From an uncultured Ruminiclostridium sp. (GTDB lineage: Bacteria; Bacillota; Clostridia; Oscillospirales; Ruminococcaceae): a stretch of DNA of 46,358 nt. The translations under genes and the position numbers were made by a program. Each line of letters begins with the position of its first letter. Within the stretch, counting starts at the first letter, position 1. The stretch lies in the NCBI GenBank assembly GCA_947630685.1, contig CANRII010000007.1, positions 1 to 46,358 of the forward strand. The letters are read 5' to 3'. This document shows, in pieces, positions 7,629-15,559 of the stretch. The notes beneath the pieces were generated by a model that was not told where the DNA came from, did not search any database, and saw only the letters and a program-made list of their open reading frames with translations.

Positions 7629-8012
7629 ATGGACGAAAGCTCGGTCGTTTGGATAATCGTGGCGGCGGCGGTCATACTGCTGTTTGCCGCTGCGGTGATA
7701 AAAAGCTATATGAAAAAGCTGTCGCAGGGCTGCTGCGGGTCGGGCGGCGATAAGAAAGCGAAAAAGATAAAGGTCGCCGACCGAAACAGAGCGCACTATC
7801 CGTTCAAGGTGATACTTACCGTTGACGGAATGGTATGCTCCGGCTGTGAAACGCGGGTGGAAAACGCTCTGAACGTTCTTGACGGGGTATGGGCGACCGC
7901 CGACGCGGGCAGCGGAAGCGTCACCGTGCTGCTTAGATCCGAGCCGGACGAGCAAGCGCTGCGCAGAGCGGTAAATTCCACCGGAGCATATACCGTTATG
8001 AAAATATCATGA
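7629..8012 (+). CDS. Membrane-anchored heavy-metal-associated (HMA) domain protein
   Basis: 127 residues from the ATG. One N-terminal membrane helix, a short positively charged linker with GCCGSGGDKK, then an HMA/CopZ-like ferredoxin fold with the metal-binding VDGMVCSGCETRVENAL (GMxCxxC). The N-terminal half resembles the Cys-rich FeoB partner just upstream, so this looks like that protein fused to a metal-chaperone domain. AGAAAGGGG about 11 bases upstream sets the start; an in-frame GTG at 7596 is less likely. It probably handles a soft metal at the inner membrane face. HMA domains usually bind Cu(I) or Zn, so a role with iron is not established. Confidence 0.82.
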   Translation: MDESSVVWIIVAAAVILLFAAAVIKSYMKKLSQGCCGSGGDKKAKKIKVADRNRAHYPFKVILTVDGMVCSGCETRVENALNVLDGVWATADAGSGSVTVLLRSEPDEQALRRAVNSTGAYTVMKIS

Positions 8013-8036
8013 CTGATTTTCGGGAAAGGAAATTGA

Positions 8037-8312
8037 ATGAGCGTAGTTATAGTAGGCGGTAACGACTGCATGGTACGTCAGTATAAGGAGCTTTGCGATG
8101 AGCATGGCTGCGACGCGAAAGTATTTACGCATATAAAGGGGATAAAACATATAGGAAAGCCGGATCTTCTGGTACTTTTCACCGGCACAATGTCGCATAA
8201 AATGCTGCACAGCGCTTTATGCGGGATAGACCGGACTACCGTGGTGGAACGTTCGCATTCCGCCTCGATGTCCGCGCTGAAAGCGATACTTAAAAAACAC
8301 GTCGACAAATAA
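8037..8312 (+). CDS. DUF2325 domain protein
   Basis: 91 residues. MSVVIVGGNDCMVRQYKELCDE at the start and a Rossmann-like alternation through LLVLFTGTMSHKMLHSAL and VERSHSASMSALKAIL match DUF2325. The family is of unknown function and in Clostridia often sits by feo or other metal genes. It is 24 bases after the HMA gene and GGAAAG precedes it, so the two are likely co-transcribed. Conserved Cys, His and Ser positions (C11, CDEHGC, SHSAS) could bind a metal; this is a guess from composition. Confidence 0.82.
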   Translation: MSVVIVGGNDCMVRQYKELCDEHGCDAKVFTHIKGIKHIGKPDLLVLFTGTMSHKMLHSALCGIDRTTVVERSHSASMSALKAILKKHVDK

Positions 8313-8330
8313 TGCCGACGCGTTTTTTTA
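8293..8330. terminator. Bidirectional terminator between convergent genes
   Basis: AAAAAACACGTCG pairs with CGACGCGTTTTTTT with one mismatch. A-rich and T-rich flanks on both sides make it usable on either strand. It overlaps the last codons of the DUF2325 gene and the stop of the MATE gene. Confidence 0.8.
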
Positions 8331-9701
8331 TGAAGTTATCATATCGATATCATTAGACATCAGCTTTTTAACAGCCGACATCTTTACGTAATAGCTTGTT
8401 AAAAGCACCACGTCTGCTCCCGCCCAAGCGAGGACCTCCGCCCAGAAGATACCCTCCGTTCCTATCAGCATAGGCAGTAAAAATATCGTGGCTGTCCGCA
8501 TAACAAATTCCGCTGCGCCGGAAACCATCGGCATTACCGTATCGCCCAGCCCTTGCAGCGATGAACGGTAGATATGCAGCAGATAAAGCACCGGCAGGAA
8601 CGCCGACATAACGCAAAGATAGTGGTATGCTATATCTATTGTTTTCTCAGCGTCCGCGGGTTCTCCTGAAATGAACGCGCCGACTATGTACCGGCCGAAA
8701 AGAAGCATTACTGCGCTTATTATCGCGGCGGTCACAACGCCTACCAGTACGCCTACGTGAACGCCTTTATTTATGCGTTTTATATTATTAGCACCGTAAT
8801 TCTGTCCGACATAGGTCGTCAGCGCGAATCCGTAAGAGATAGCGGCAATTTCAAGTATGCCGTAGAGCTTATTTGTAGCTGTAAATCCGGCGATATACAA
8901 AACGCCGAAGCCGTTTATTACGAACTGCACTATCAGACCGCCTACCGAGATTATCAGGTTCTGAAACGCAAACGGCATGGCGAGCTTTAACAGCTTTCCG
9001 GCAAGCCTTTTGTCAAAACCGCGTTCGTTTTTCGGAACATGTACCAGCTCCAGCTTTCTCAGCGAGATAAAGCATATCACCGCCGATACCGCCTGACCGA
9101 TAAGCGTGGCGGCGGCCGCTCCGGCGACTCCCCACTCAAAGACCAGCACAAACAGCAGGTCAAGGACGATATTGCACAGCGAAGCGGCTATCATCGCAAG
9201 CAGCGGCGTTTTGCTGTCGCCGATAGCGCGTAAAACTGACGCTAAAAAATTATATGCCATTACGATAGGCGCGCCCGCAAATATCACGCTGAGATAGGCG
9301 ACCGTTATGGGAAATATCTTCGACGGAGTACCAAGAAGTCTGAGTATAGGCTGTAAAGATATAAACGCAAAGCACATTATGCCTATAGTGCAAAGAACCG
9401 AGAGCTTAAGCGAGGTCATGTATGTTCTTTTGAAGCTCTTTTCGTCATTTGCGCCGAAATTCTGTGCTAAGCGAATGGAAAACCCCTGCGCAAATCCTTG
9501 TATAAGGCTTAAAACCAGCCAGTTGAGCCACTCGCCGTTGCCTATCGCGGCAAGCGCGTTCAGTCCCAGCTTGTTGCCTACGACCATCGAGTCCACTAAC
9601 GTATAAAGCTGCTGGAATACATTTCCCACCATCAGCGGCATCGCAAAGGATAGAAGTATTCTCAGCGGTGAACCGAAGGTCATATTCTTTACCGACGTCA
9701 T
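8328..9701 (-). CDS. MATE family multidrug/metabolite efflux transporter
   Basis: 457 residues with about 12 hydrophobic segments. The start region FGSPLRILLSFAMPLMVGNVFQQLYTLVDSMVVG is the MATE signature (first membrane helix with NVFQQLY and D-S), and a second pseudo-repeat begins near residue 235 (LLKLAMPFAFQNLIISVGGLIVQ). These are cation-coupled antiporters in the cytoplasmic membrane. GGGAGG lies 6 bases before the chosen ATG; the frame extends 19 codons upstream without a ribosome site. It is transcribed away from the glycan locus from its own promoter. It is distantly related to Wzx flippases (MOP superfamily), but sequence features point to the drug-export branch. Confidence 0.92.
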   Translation of the reverse strand: MTSVKNMTFGSPLRILLSFAMPLMVGNVFQQLYTLVDSMVVGNKLGLNALAAIGNGEWLNWLVLSLIQGFAQGFSIRLAQNFGANDEKSFKRTYMTSLKLSVLCTIGIMCFAFISLQPILRLLGTPSKIFPITVAYLSVIFAGAPIVMAYNFLASVLRAIGDSKTPLLAMIAASLCNIVLDLLFVLVFEWGVAGAAAATLIGQAVSAVICFISLRKLELVHVPKNERGFDKRLAGKLLKLAMPFAFQNLIISVGGLIVQFVINGFGVLYIAGFTATNKLYGILEIAAISYGFALTTYVGQNYGANNIKRINKGVHVGVLVGVVTAAIISAVMLLFGRYIVGAFISGEPADAEKTIDIAYHYLCVMSAFLPVLYLLHIYRSSLQGLGDTVMPMVSGAAEFVMRTATIFLLPMLIGTEGIFWAEVLAWAGADVVLLTSYYVKMSAVKKLMSNDIDMITS

Positions 9702-9769
9702 AAAAGCCTCCCGTAATTTAACATGTGTGAAACCGCCGAGCTGTAGGCGGCCGATCATCCCCGCATAAA

Positions 9770-9798
9770 GTTATAGCATAGAAACCGATAAATGTCAA
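9770..9798 (-). promoter_or_regulatory. Promoter of the MATE gene
   Basis: On the minus strand TTGACA (9798-9793), 17 bases, TATAAC (9775-9770). It is back to back with the glycan-locus promoter. Confidence 0.75.
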
Positions 9799-9828
9799 GC
9801 AAAAGGGCTTTAATTCATTAAATATGTA

Positions 9829-9857
9829 TTGACTTTTTATTTTTGAGGTGATATAAT
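9829..9857 (+). promoter_or_regulatory. Promoter of the surface-glycan locus
   Basis: TTGACT (9829-9834), 17-base spacer, TATAAT (9852-9857). It is the only strong promoter seen ahead of the 20-kb same-strand block. Confidence 0.8.
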
Positions 9858-9863
9858 AAACAT

Positions 9864-10071
9864 GTGTGTTTTCGTTAATTTTTTAGTTTGCGATAACATC
9901 GACAGGAGGCTGCTCCGGAGAGCTCATTTTGAGAAAATAATAAGGGAATGATCCAAATGTCTTTTTCCGGAAAGCGGTATATCCTCCTATCCGGAGGGGA
10001 ACAATATCTTAATCTTTCGTTAATTTTAGTAATTACGAAAAATCCAGGCGGTTTTGAACCGCGTTTAAGCC
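9864..10071 (+). promoter_or_regulatory. Long leader of the surface-glycan locus
   Basis: About 205 bases lie between the predicted transcription start and the first gene. Visible structure: CCTCC/GGAGG with a 5-base loop (inside 9981-9998), a TTTTCCGGAAA palindrome near 9962-9973, and GCGGTTTTGAACCGC just before the GTG start. TTTCGTTAATTTT occurs twice, at 9870-9882 and 10015-10027. A 44-codon open frame, ATG 9948 to TGA 10082, has AAGGGA close upstream and overlaps the first gene's start by 11 bases, so translational coupling is possible. I do not recognise a known riboswitch class. Confidence 0.45.
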
Positions 10072-11688
10072 GTGAGAACTGAGCTTTTCAGCTTCGCGCT
10101 TATACCGCATGAAGGCGCGCAGGAGCTTTATTATCGCAACGACGGGTTCCGGACTGAAAACGGCGGACTTTCAGCTGATAAGCCCGGCGCGTCAGTTATG
10201 TTCAACACATATTTTAATTTGATCTCTGTCGGGAAAATGCGGCGGTGCTGCGATATTTTTGCGATAAGCTGTGAGGCAATATTCACCGGTGCGCTGCGCT
10301 TTGAGTTCTTTGCTGACGACGGAAAATTGCTTTTTGACGGGACAAGCGGCGTTTCGGTAAAGCTTGACGACGTTCCCGAAAATGCCGAGTACCTGTATCT
10401 GAAGCTTACCGCGCTGTCCGAGAATGTATGGATAGAAAAAATAACCGTGCTGGCGGAATGTAAAAGCGTTCGCAAGATACTTCCCGCGATAGTGATATGC
10501 ACATATCATCGTGAGCGATTCGCAAAGAAAAACGCGACCCTGCTTGCAAAATATTTGCGAGAAAGCGGTACTTCCGGGCAGGTCATAGTGGTAGATAACG
10601 GCAGGACGCTGACGGATTTCTTTGACGATAGAATAACGCTTATCCCGAACGCTAACGCAGGCGGCAGCGGAGGATTCGGCAAGGGAATGGAGTACGCTGC
10701 GCAGCGCGGGTTTACGCACATTATCCTTATGGACGATGATGTGGAATTTGAGCCGATATCGTTTCAAAAGCTGTTCGGCTTTTTGAAAACCGCAAGGAAT
10801 GAGGATATCAGCGTTGCGGGGACTATGCTGCTTTCGGACGAGCCGTCAAGGTGTTTTGAATCCGGCGGATATTTCGATACCGTAAGCGGCGTGCAAACGG
10901 GGTTTTCCTACGGACTGGATATGACAAAGCCGGAAAATCTGTATTTGAACGAACAGGAAAAGAAGATAAATTACGGCGGCTGGTGGATGTTCTGCATGCC
11001 GACAAAATACGCCCGAAGCGGGTCGCTGCCCATGCCGTTTTTCATAAAATACGATGACGTGGAATATGCGCTGCGCTGCAAAATGAACATCGTCACGCTA
11101 AACGGCGTGGGCGTATGGCACGAGAGGTTCGACGGAAAATACAACTCCGATTCCGAGTATTACAATGTGAGAAATTTTCTGTTGCTGCGAAGTCTGCATG
11201 GCGGGATATCTCCGAAAGAGGCAAAAAAATTCGCGCGTTGGCGGATCCGTGAAAAGCTGTGCTGCCAGCAGTATGATATGGCGTATGCCGCGCGGTTGGG
11301 CTATCTGGATCATCTGAAGGGAACGGCGTTTTTGGAGAATCTGGACGCGGAGAAAAACCACGAAAAAATACGCAAGCTCAATTATCCCATGCTGGACGAA
11401 AATACGCTTTACGAGAAGTACGGAGTGAGATTTTCGCAGGAAAAGCTGGACTTATCGCAGCAAGCCGCTCCGTCGCTTTTCAAAAAGATATTGCTGTACG
11501 GACATTTGATACCGAATTGCTTTTGTAAAAAAGATCATGCCGTGACGGACGTCTTTTTTGACCGCAAGGAAATGTACTTCGGCTATAAGACCGCGCTGCA
11601 TTTCGACAGCAGAACGGGCAGAGGGTATGTGACGAAGAAGAGTTTGAAAAATTTTATATTATATAAATTCAAAAGAGGTACAAAATGA
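10072..11688 (+). CDS. GlfT2-like galactofuranosyltransferase (GT2 family)
   Basis: 538 residues. An N-terminal beta-rich domain (to about 130) precedes a GT-A domain beginning with AIVICTYHR. Motifs characteristic of the mycobacterial GlfT2 group are VVDNGR, NAGGSGGFGKGM, the metal-binding DDD at 221-223, GGWWM near 302-306, FFIKYDDVEYALR near 323-335 and GVWHERFDGK near 347. Such enzymes add galactofuranose from UDP-Galf to a growing chain at the inner membrane face. The start is GTG with no clear Shine-Dalgarno; an in-frame stop at 10066 rules out an upstream start. No UDP-galactopyranose mutase is in the window, so the donor must come from elsewhere or the sugar differs. It overlaps the next gene by 4 bases. 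Confidence 0.8.
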   Translation: MRTELFSFALIPHEGAQELYYRNDGFRTENGGLSADKPGASVMFNTYFNLISVGKMRRCCDIFAISCEAIFTGALRFEFFADDGKLLFDGTSGVSVKLDDVPENAEYLYLKLTALSENVWIEKITVLAECKSVRKILPAIVICTYHRERFAKKNATLLAKYLRESGTSGQVIVVDNGRTLTDFFDDRITLIPNANAGGSGGFGKGMEYAAQRGFTHIILMDDDVEFEPISFQKLFGFLKTARNEDISVAGTMLLSDEPSRCFESGGYFDTVSGVQTGFSYGLDMTKPENLYLNEQEKKINYGGWWMFCMPTKYARSGSLPMPFFIKYDDVEYALRCKMNIVTLNGVGVWHERFDGKYNSDSEYYNVRNFLLLRSLHGGISPKEAKKFARWRIREKLCCQQYDMAYAARLGYLDHLKGTAFLENLDAEKNHEKIRKLNYPMLDENTLYEKYGVRFSQEKLDLSQQAAPSLFKKILLYGHLIPNCFCKKDHAVTDVFFDRKEMYFGYKTALHFDSRTGRGYVTKKSLKNFILYKFKRGTK

Positions 11689-13586
11689 AGAAGATAAAGC
11701 TGTTGGTGTGCTATCACAAGCCGGATACTTTGATAAAGAACGAGGTTTTTACGCCTATACATCTGGGTCGTGCGATAGCAAAGAAAGAGATGAAGCCCGA
11801 TGACCCGAAGCTGAAATGGCTGCTGGATAACATGATAGGCGACGATACCGGAGATAATATTTCCGAGTTTAACCGCACATATAACGAGCTTACCGCGCTT
11901 TACTGGGCGTGGAAGAATTACGATAAGCTGGACGATCCCGACTATATCGGACTTATGCACTATCGGCGGCATTTCGTGTTCAACGAGGGCGAGATAAAGG
12001 TTTACGAGATACCGGAAATGGAGTCGGAGCATTATCCCGAGATGCTGAATTTTGACCCGGAGCGGCTTTCAAAGGAGCTGGAAAGCTGCGACTTTGCCTG
12101 CCATCTCGGCAAGGTGGACGGTATATATAAGCACTATCTTGCAAATCACCGCATAGAGGATATGGAGCTTGCGCTTAAGCTGCTCAAAGAAATGTATCCG
12201 CAGTATTCCAAGGCGGCGGACGAATATATGATGCAGGATATAGGAAATTTCTGCAATATGTTCATATTCCCCAAAAAGCTGTTTTTTAAGTATTGTGAGT
12301 TTATCTTCGGCATACTGGAGGAGTTCCGCAGGAGAACGGATATTTCCGAAAAGCGCTTTTTCATCTCGGAACGCCTGACCGGCATTTTCATCTACAAGAT
12401 GATGCAGGAGGGCAAGAAGTACAAGGTATATCCGATAAATTTCGTGTTGGAAAATATCAACATTCCGATAGCTTATCCTATAAATAAGGATAACCTTTTT
12501 GCGACCGAGGTTTCAATTATCTCCGCATTGGAAAAGGCAAATAAGGGAACGTCGTTCACCTTTTACCTTATTCACGGGAAGGATATTACCGAGCAGGATA
12601 AGAAAAAGTTTGAAAAGCTGACCGAGCTGTACGATATCTGCAAGATAGAATTTATCAGCTCCGAGCTTGAACAGAAATATTATCCGCTGGAAATATCCGA
12701 GCGCCTGCCTAAAGTCAAGAAGCTGATATATTTTAATGAAAAAACCATAGCTATGCACGATCTCAGCGAGTTTTACCGCACCTGCAACGTTGATGATTAC
12801 TATATAAGCGGGCTGCCGGAGGACGTGGTGACGAATGTTTCCGCCGACAGAAAATTGTCAAACGATATTTTTGTGATAAATGCCGACCGATTCAGAAAGC
12901 ACGATATCTATAATAAGGCAAAACCGTTCATCGGAAATAAATCGCCTGAAAATATCCTTAATCTTTTATGCGAGGATCAGATAGGATTTTTCGCGGAGTG
13001 GTTCATTACTCAGGCGGGAACGGTAAAAGAATACGATCTGCCGGTTTTTTCAAAGCAAAAAAACAGAGGGCAGTACCAGCTTGAGGCAACGTGGCATCCG
13101 GTGCTGTATTTCGGTAAAAACGAGCCGTGGGTCAACGTGCAGGGCGTGTACAGTAATTTCTGGTGGAACTGCGCGGCAGATTCACCGATGTGGTTCAGAT
13201 TCCCGACGGTCAAAACCGTTACTGCCGTAAAGCAGCTTAACGACCAGCAAAAAGAGCTTAATCATTTAGGGGAGATAACCCGCAGGATGTGCGGTGACGA
13301 CCTTGCTTTGACTTTATCTCTTCCTAAGATCAATGCGCTGGAAGTCAGGGTAGATTCCCGCGAAGAAAAGACCGCGGTTCAGCAGATCGCAGTCAGAGAT
13401 AAAGCGGTCGAAGATGTTGCTAAACAAAATCAAAACGTTTTGCCTTCGGAGCAGCAGCCGCTTGTTGTGATAGGCTCCGCTGAATACGGAAAGTTATCTC
13501 TGTTCGGAAAAGCCAAAGTATATCTAAAGACATATGGCTTAAAAATGACTATACGAAAAATTTTTCAAAAACTTTTCGGAAAATAA
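11685..13586 (+). CDS. DUF4422 protein with GT8-like middle domain
   Basis: 633 residues. The first 250 residues are DUF4422 (KLLVCYHKP, ELTALYWAWKNY, and YIGLMHYRRHF with MHYRR at 91-95), a family of presumed glycosyltransferases in capsule loci. A second region from about 270 resembles GT8-type folds (FTFYLIHGKDIT..., KVKKLIYFNEKTIAMHDLSEFY), although the usual GT8 DxD is not obvious. The last 100 residues are unassigned, ending in a basic segment. ATGA overlap with the previous gene indicates tight coupling. Substrates are unknown. The N-terminal family call is firm; the GT8-like part is a pattern judgement. Confidence 0.8.
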   Translation: MKKIKLLVCYHKPDTLIKNEVFTPIHLGRAIAKKEMKPDDPKLKWLLDNMIGDDTGDNISEFNRTYNELTALYWAWKNYDKLDDPDYIGLMHYRRHFVFNEGEIKVYEIPEMESEHYPEMLNFDPERLSKELESCDFACHLGKVDGIYKHYLANHRIEDMELALKLLKEMYPQYSKAADEYMMQDIGNFCNMFIFPKKLFFKYCEFIFGILEEFRRRTDISEKRFFISERLTGIFIYKMMQEGKKYKVYPINFVLENINIPIAYPINKDNLFATEVSIISALEKANKGTSFTFYLIHGKDITEQDKKKFEKLTELYDICKIEFISSELEQKYYPLEISERLPKVKKLIYFNEKTIAMHDLSEFYRTCNVDDYYISGLPEDVVTNVSADRKLSNDIFVINADRFRKHDIYNKAKPFIGNKSPENILNLLCEDQIGFFAEWFITQAGTVKEYDLPVFSKQKNRGQYQLEATWHPVLYFGKNEPWVNVQGVYSNFWWNCAADSPMWFRFPTVKTVTAVKQLNDQQKELNHLGEITRRMCGDDLALTLSLPKINALEVRVDSREEKTAVQQIAVRDKAVEDVAKQNQNVLPSEQQPLVVIGSAEYGKLSLFGKAKVYLKTYGLKMTIRKIFQKLFGK

Positions 13587-13600
13587 AAGGAGTGACATAA

Positions 13601-15538
13601 ATGGCTATAGTGTCTGTACTTATACCGGTATATAATGTTGAAAAATATCTGAAGCAGTGCCTTGACAGCGTGATCGGGCAGACCTTTTCGGATATAGAGA
13701 TAATATGTGTTGATGACGGTTCGACCGACCGCAGCGCATCTATTTTGAAGAAATATGCCAAAAAGGATAAGCGTATAAAAATAATAACCAAGAATAACGG
13801 CGGATTGCCTTCCGCGCGTAATGCCGGTATAAATGCCGCGACCGGAGAGTATGTTTCTTTTGTCGACGCGGACGACTATATTCAGCCGGACATGATCAAA
13901 AAAATGCTGATGGCGGCTGTAAAAGACAATTCCGAGATAGTTATCTGCGGGGCGAATGTTTTTCCGCGCGACCCTGCGCCGGAGGGTTGGCTTGATTGGG
14001 TGCTTTCGCCGGAGAACGCTTACTATGAAACCGGCGACGAAAAGCTGTTGTTTGAAAATCATGCCTCGCGTCCGTTTATCTGGCGGACGTTCATGAAAAG
14101 GGAGCTGCTTACCCGCAATAAATTCCAGCTCAACGAAGATATCCATGTCGGCGAGGATAACGCGTTCCAGTTCAGGATATATCCGAAAGCAAAAGGCATA
14201 ACGCTGATTTCCGATAAGTTGTACAACTACCGCTGGTACCGCGAGGATTCGCTGATGAATTCCATCGTGTATAAAAACGTTGAGAAGAAATGCCTGGCGC
14301 ATATAAAGATGGTGCTCCATGTCGCACAGGAATGGGAAAGATCCGGCGACATGAAAAAGATGGGTAAAGATTTTCTTCAATGGAGCGTTGAATTTTTATA
14401 CGACGATTTTATAAAGATGCCGCTCAACGAAAGAGCGGAAAACGCAAAGCTGCTTACAAAAGTATGGACCGACGGTGGATTTTACAAATATCAATACAGT
14501 TTTCCGGATCATATACGGGATATGTTCAAGTATTTTTACACCGTCGCCGAGGAAAAGCCGTTTAAGTGTGATGTGTCCGTGATAATAAGCGCCGACTGCG
14601 ATCACACCTATTTTGAGCAGACGATAGAAAGCTGCCTCGAACAGGATCATAAGAACTTCGAGCTTATAATTATAAATAACGGAGCGAGCGCTTCAACATA
14701 TTCCGTTATTCATAAGTATCTTCATAAGGATAAGAGAGTACGGGTATACAATACGTCAAAAAGTCATTATACCGACGGATATAATACAGGTATCGTTCTG
14801 AGCGCCGGAGATTATCTTCTGTTTGTAAGACCTGATGACTGGCTGGAGGATAAAAATGTGTTATCCGAGTGGCTTAGTACGGCAAAAAGGGAAAAAGCAG
14901 ATGTATGTCTCAGCCTGAACAAGGAGCTTGACAGCATGTATTATTCCGGAGCGCCGGCAAAGTATGACGAGAATGACAGCACATATTATCTTGAGTGCGT
15001 TCTCGGAAATGCAATGTTCCGCAAAAAATTCGTTGTAGATAAAAAGCTGGAATTTACGGATTATTCTATAGAGAGCGGTAAGGTGTTTTTATCCGCCGCT
15101 TGTCTGATATCCGGCAAAACTGTAGTAGTCGATAAGCCGATGTATGTGTCAAGGAACGTATATAAGCAAGACTGGATCCCTACCGGAGAATGCGTAAAAG
15201 TATTAAAGTCCTTTGCCGACCGACTGGAGCTTGCACAAAAATACAGCTCTGCCGAGCTTCATAACAAGATATTCTCGCTCTTGGTCAGCGATTATTACAT
15301 GAATCTGCTTATCAATAATACAAAGCCGTATTTCATGACGGTGCAGGAGTGTCCCAACGGCGAAAACAGCCAGTCGGAGACCTTCGAGCAGATAATACGC
15401 ATACTTAACCTGATAGACCCGGATATGCTGCCGAATGAAGACGGAATATCCCCGACGCTTCCGTCGTTCTTTGCAAGATTCGTGGATGGACGACATAAGT
15501 ATATCGGCGATATTTCGGATGAATATATAAAAGTGTAA
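13601..15538 (+). CDS. Glycosyltransferase with two GT2 domains
   Basis: 645 residues. Domain one (about 3-230) is textbook GT2: VSVLIPVYNVEKYLKQCLDSV, DDGSTDRS, NGGLPSARNAGI and DADD at 89-92. Domain two (about 322-540) repeats the fold in divergent form: VIISADCDHTYFEQTIESCL, IINNGASAST, and RPDDW at 410-414. The family transfers sugars from nucleotide donors in the cytoplasm; two domains suggest a bifunctional enzyme adding two residues, or one catalytic and one decayed domain. AAGGAGTGAC precedes the ATG, 14 bases after the previous stop, so it is in the same operon. Acceptor and donor cannot be read from sequence. Confidence 0.9.
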   Translation: MAIVSVLIPVYNVEKYLKQCLDSVIGQTFSDIEIICVDDGSTDRSASILKKYAKKDKRIKIITKNNGGLPSARNAGINAATGEYVSFVDADDYIQPDMIKKMLMAAVKDNSEIVICGANVFPRDPAPEGWLDWVLSPENAYYETGDEKLLFENHASRPFIWRTFMKRELLTRNKFQLNEDIHVGEDNAFQFRIYPKAKGITLISDKLYNYRWYREDSLMNSIVYKNVEKKCLAHIKMVLHVAQEWERSGDMKKMGKDFLQWSVEFLYDDFIKMPLNERAENAKLLTKVWTDGGFYKYQYSFPDHIRDMFKYFYTVAEEKPFKCDVSVIISADCDHTYFEQTIESCLEQDHKNFELIIINNGASASTYSVIHKYLHKDKRVRVYNTSKSHYTDGYNTGIVLSAGDYLLFVRPDDWLEDKNVLSEWLSTAKREKADVCLSLNKELDSMYYSGAPAKYDENDSTYYLECVLGNAMFRKKFVVDKKLEFTDYSIESGKVFLSAACLISGKTVVVDKPMYVSRNVYKQDWIPTGECVKVLKSFADRLELAQKYSSAELHNKIFSLLVSDYYMNLLINNTKPYFMTVQECPNGENSQSETFEQIIRILNLIDPDMLPNEDGISPTLPSFFARFVDGRHKYIGDISDEYIKV

Positions 15539-15559
15539 TTTTTAGCAGAGGTATTTTTT

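Noticed and set aside
8328-9701. MATE protein as the flippase of the glycan locus
   Set aside because: It is divergent, has its own promoter and terminator, and carries MATE rather than Wzx features.
9864-10071. Known riboswitch in the glycan-locus leader
   Set aside because: I looked for c-di-GMP, TPP, cobalamin, preQ1 and SAM core motifs and found none convincing.
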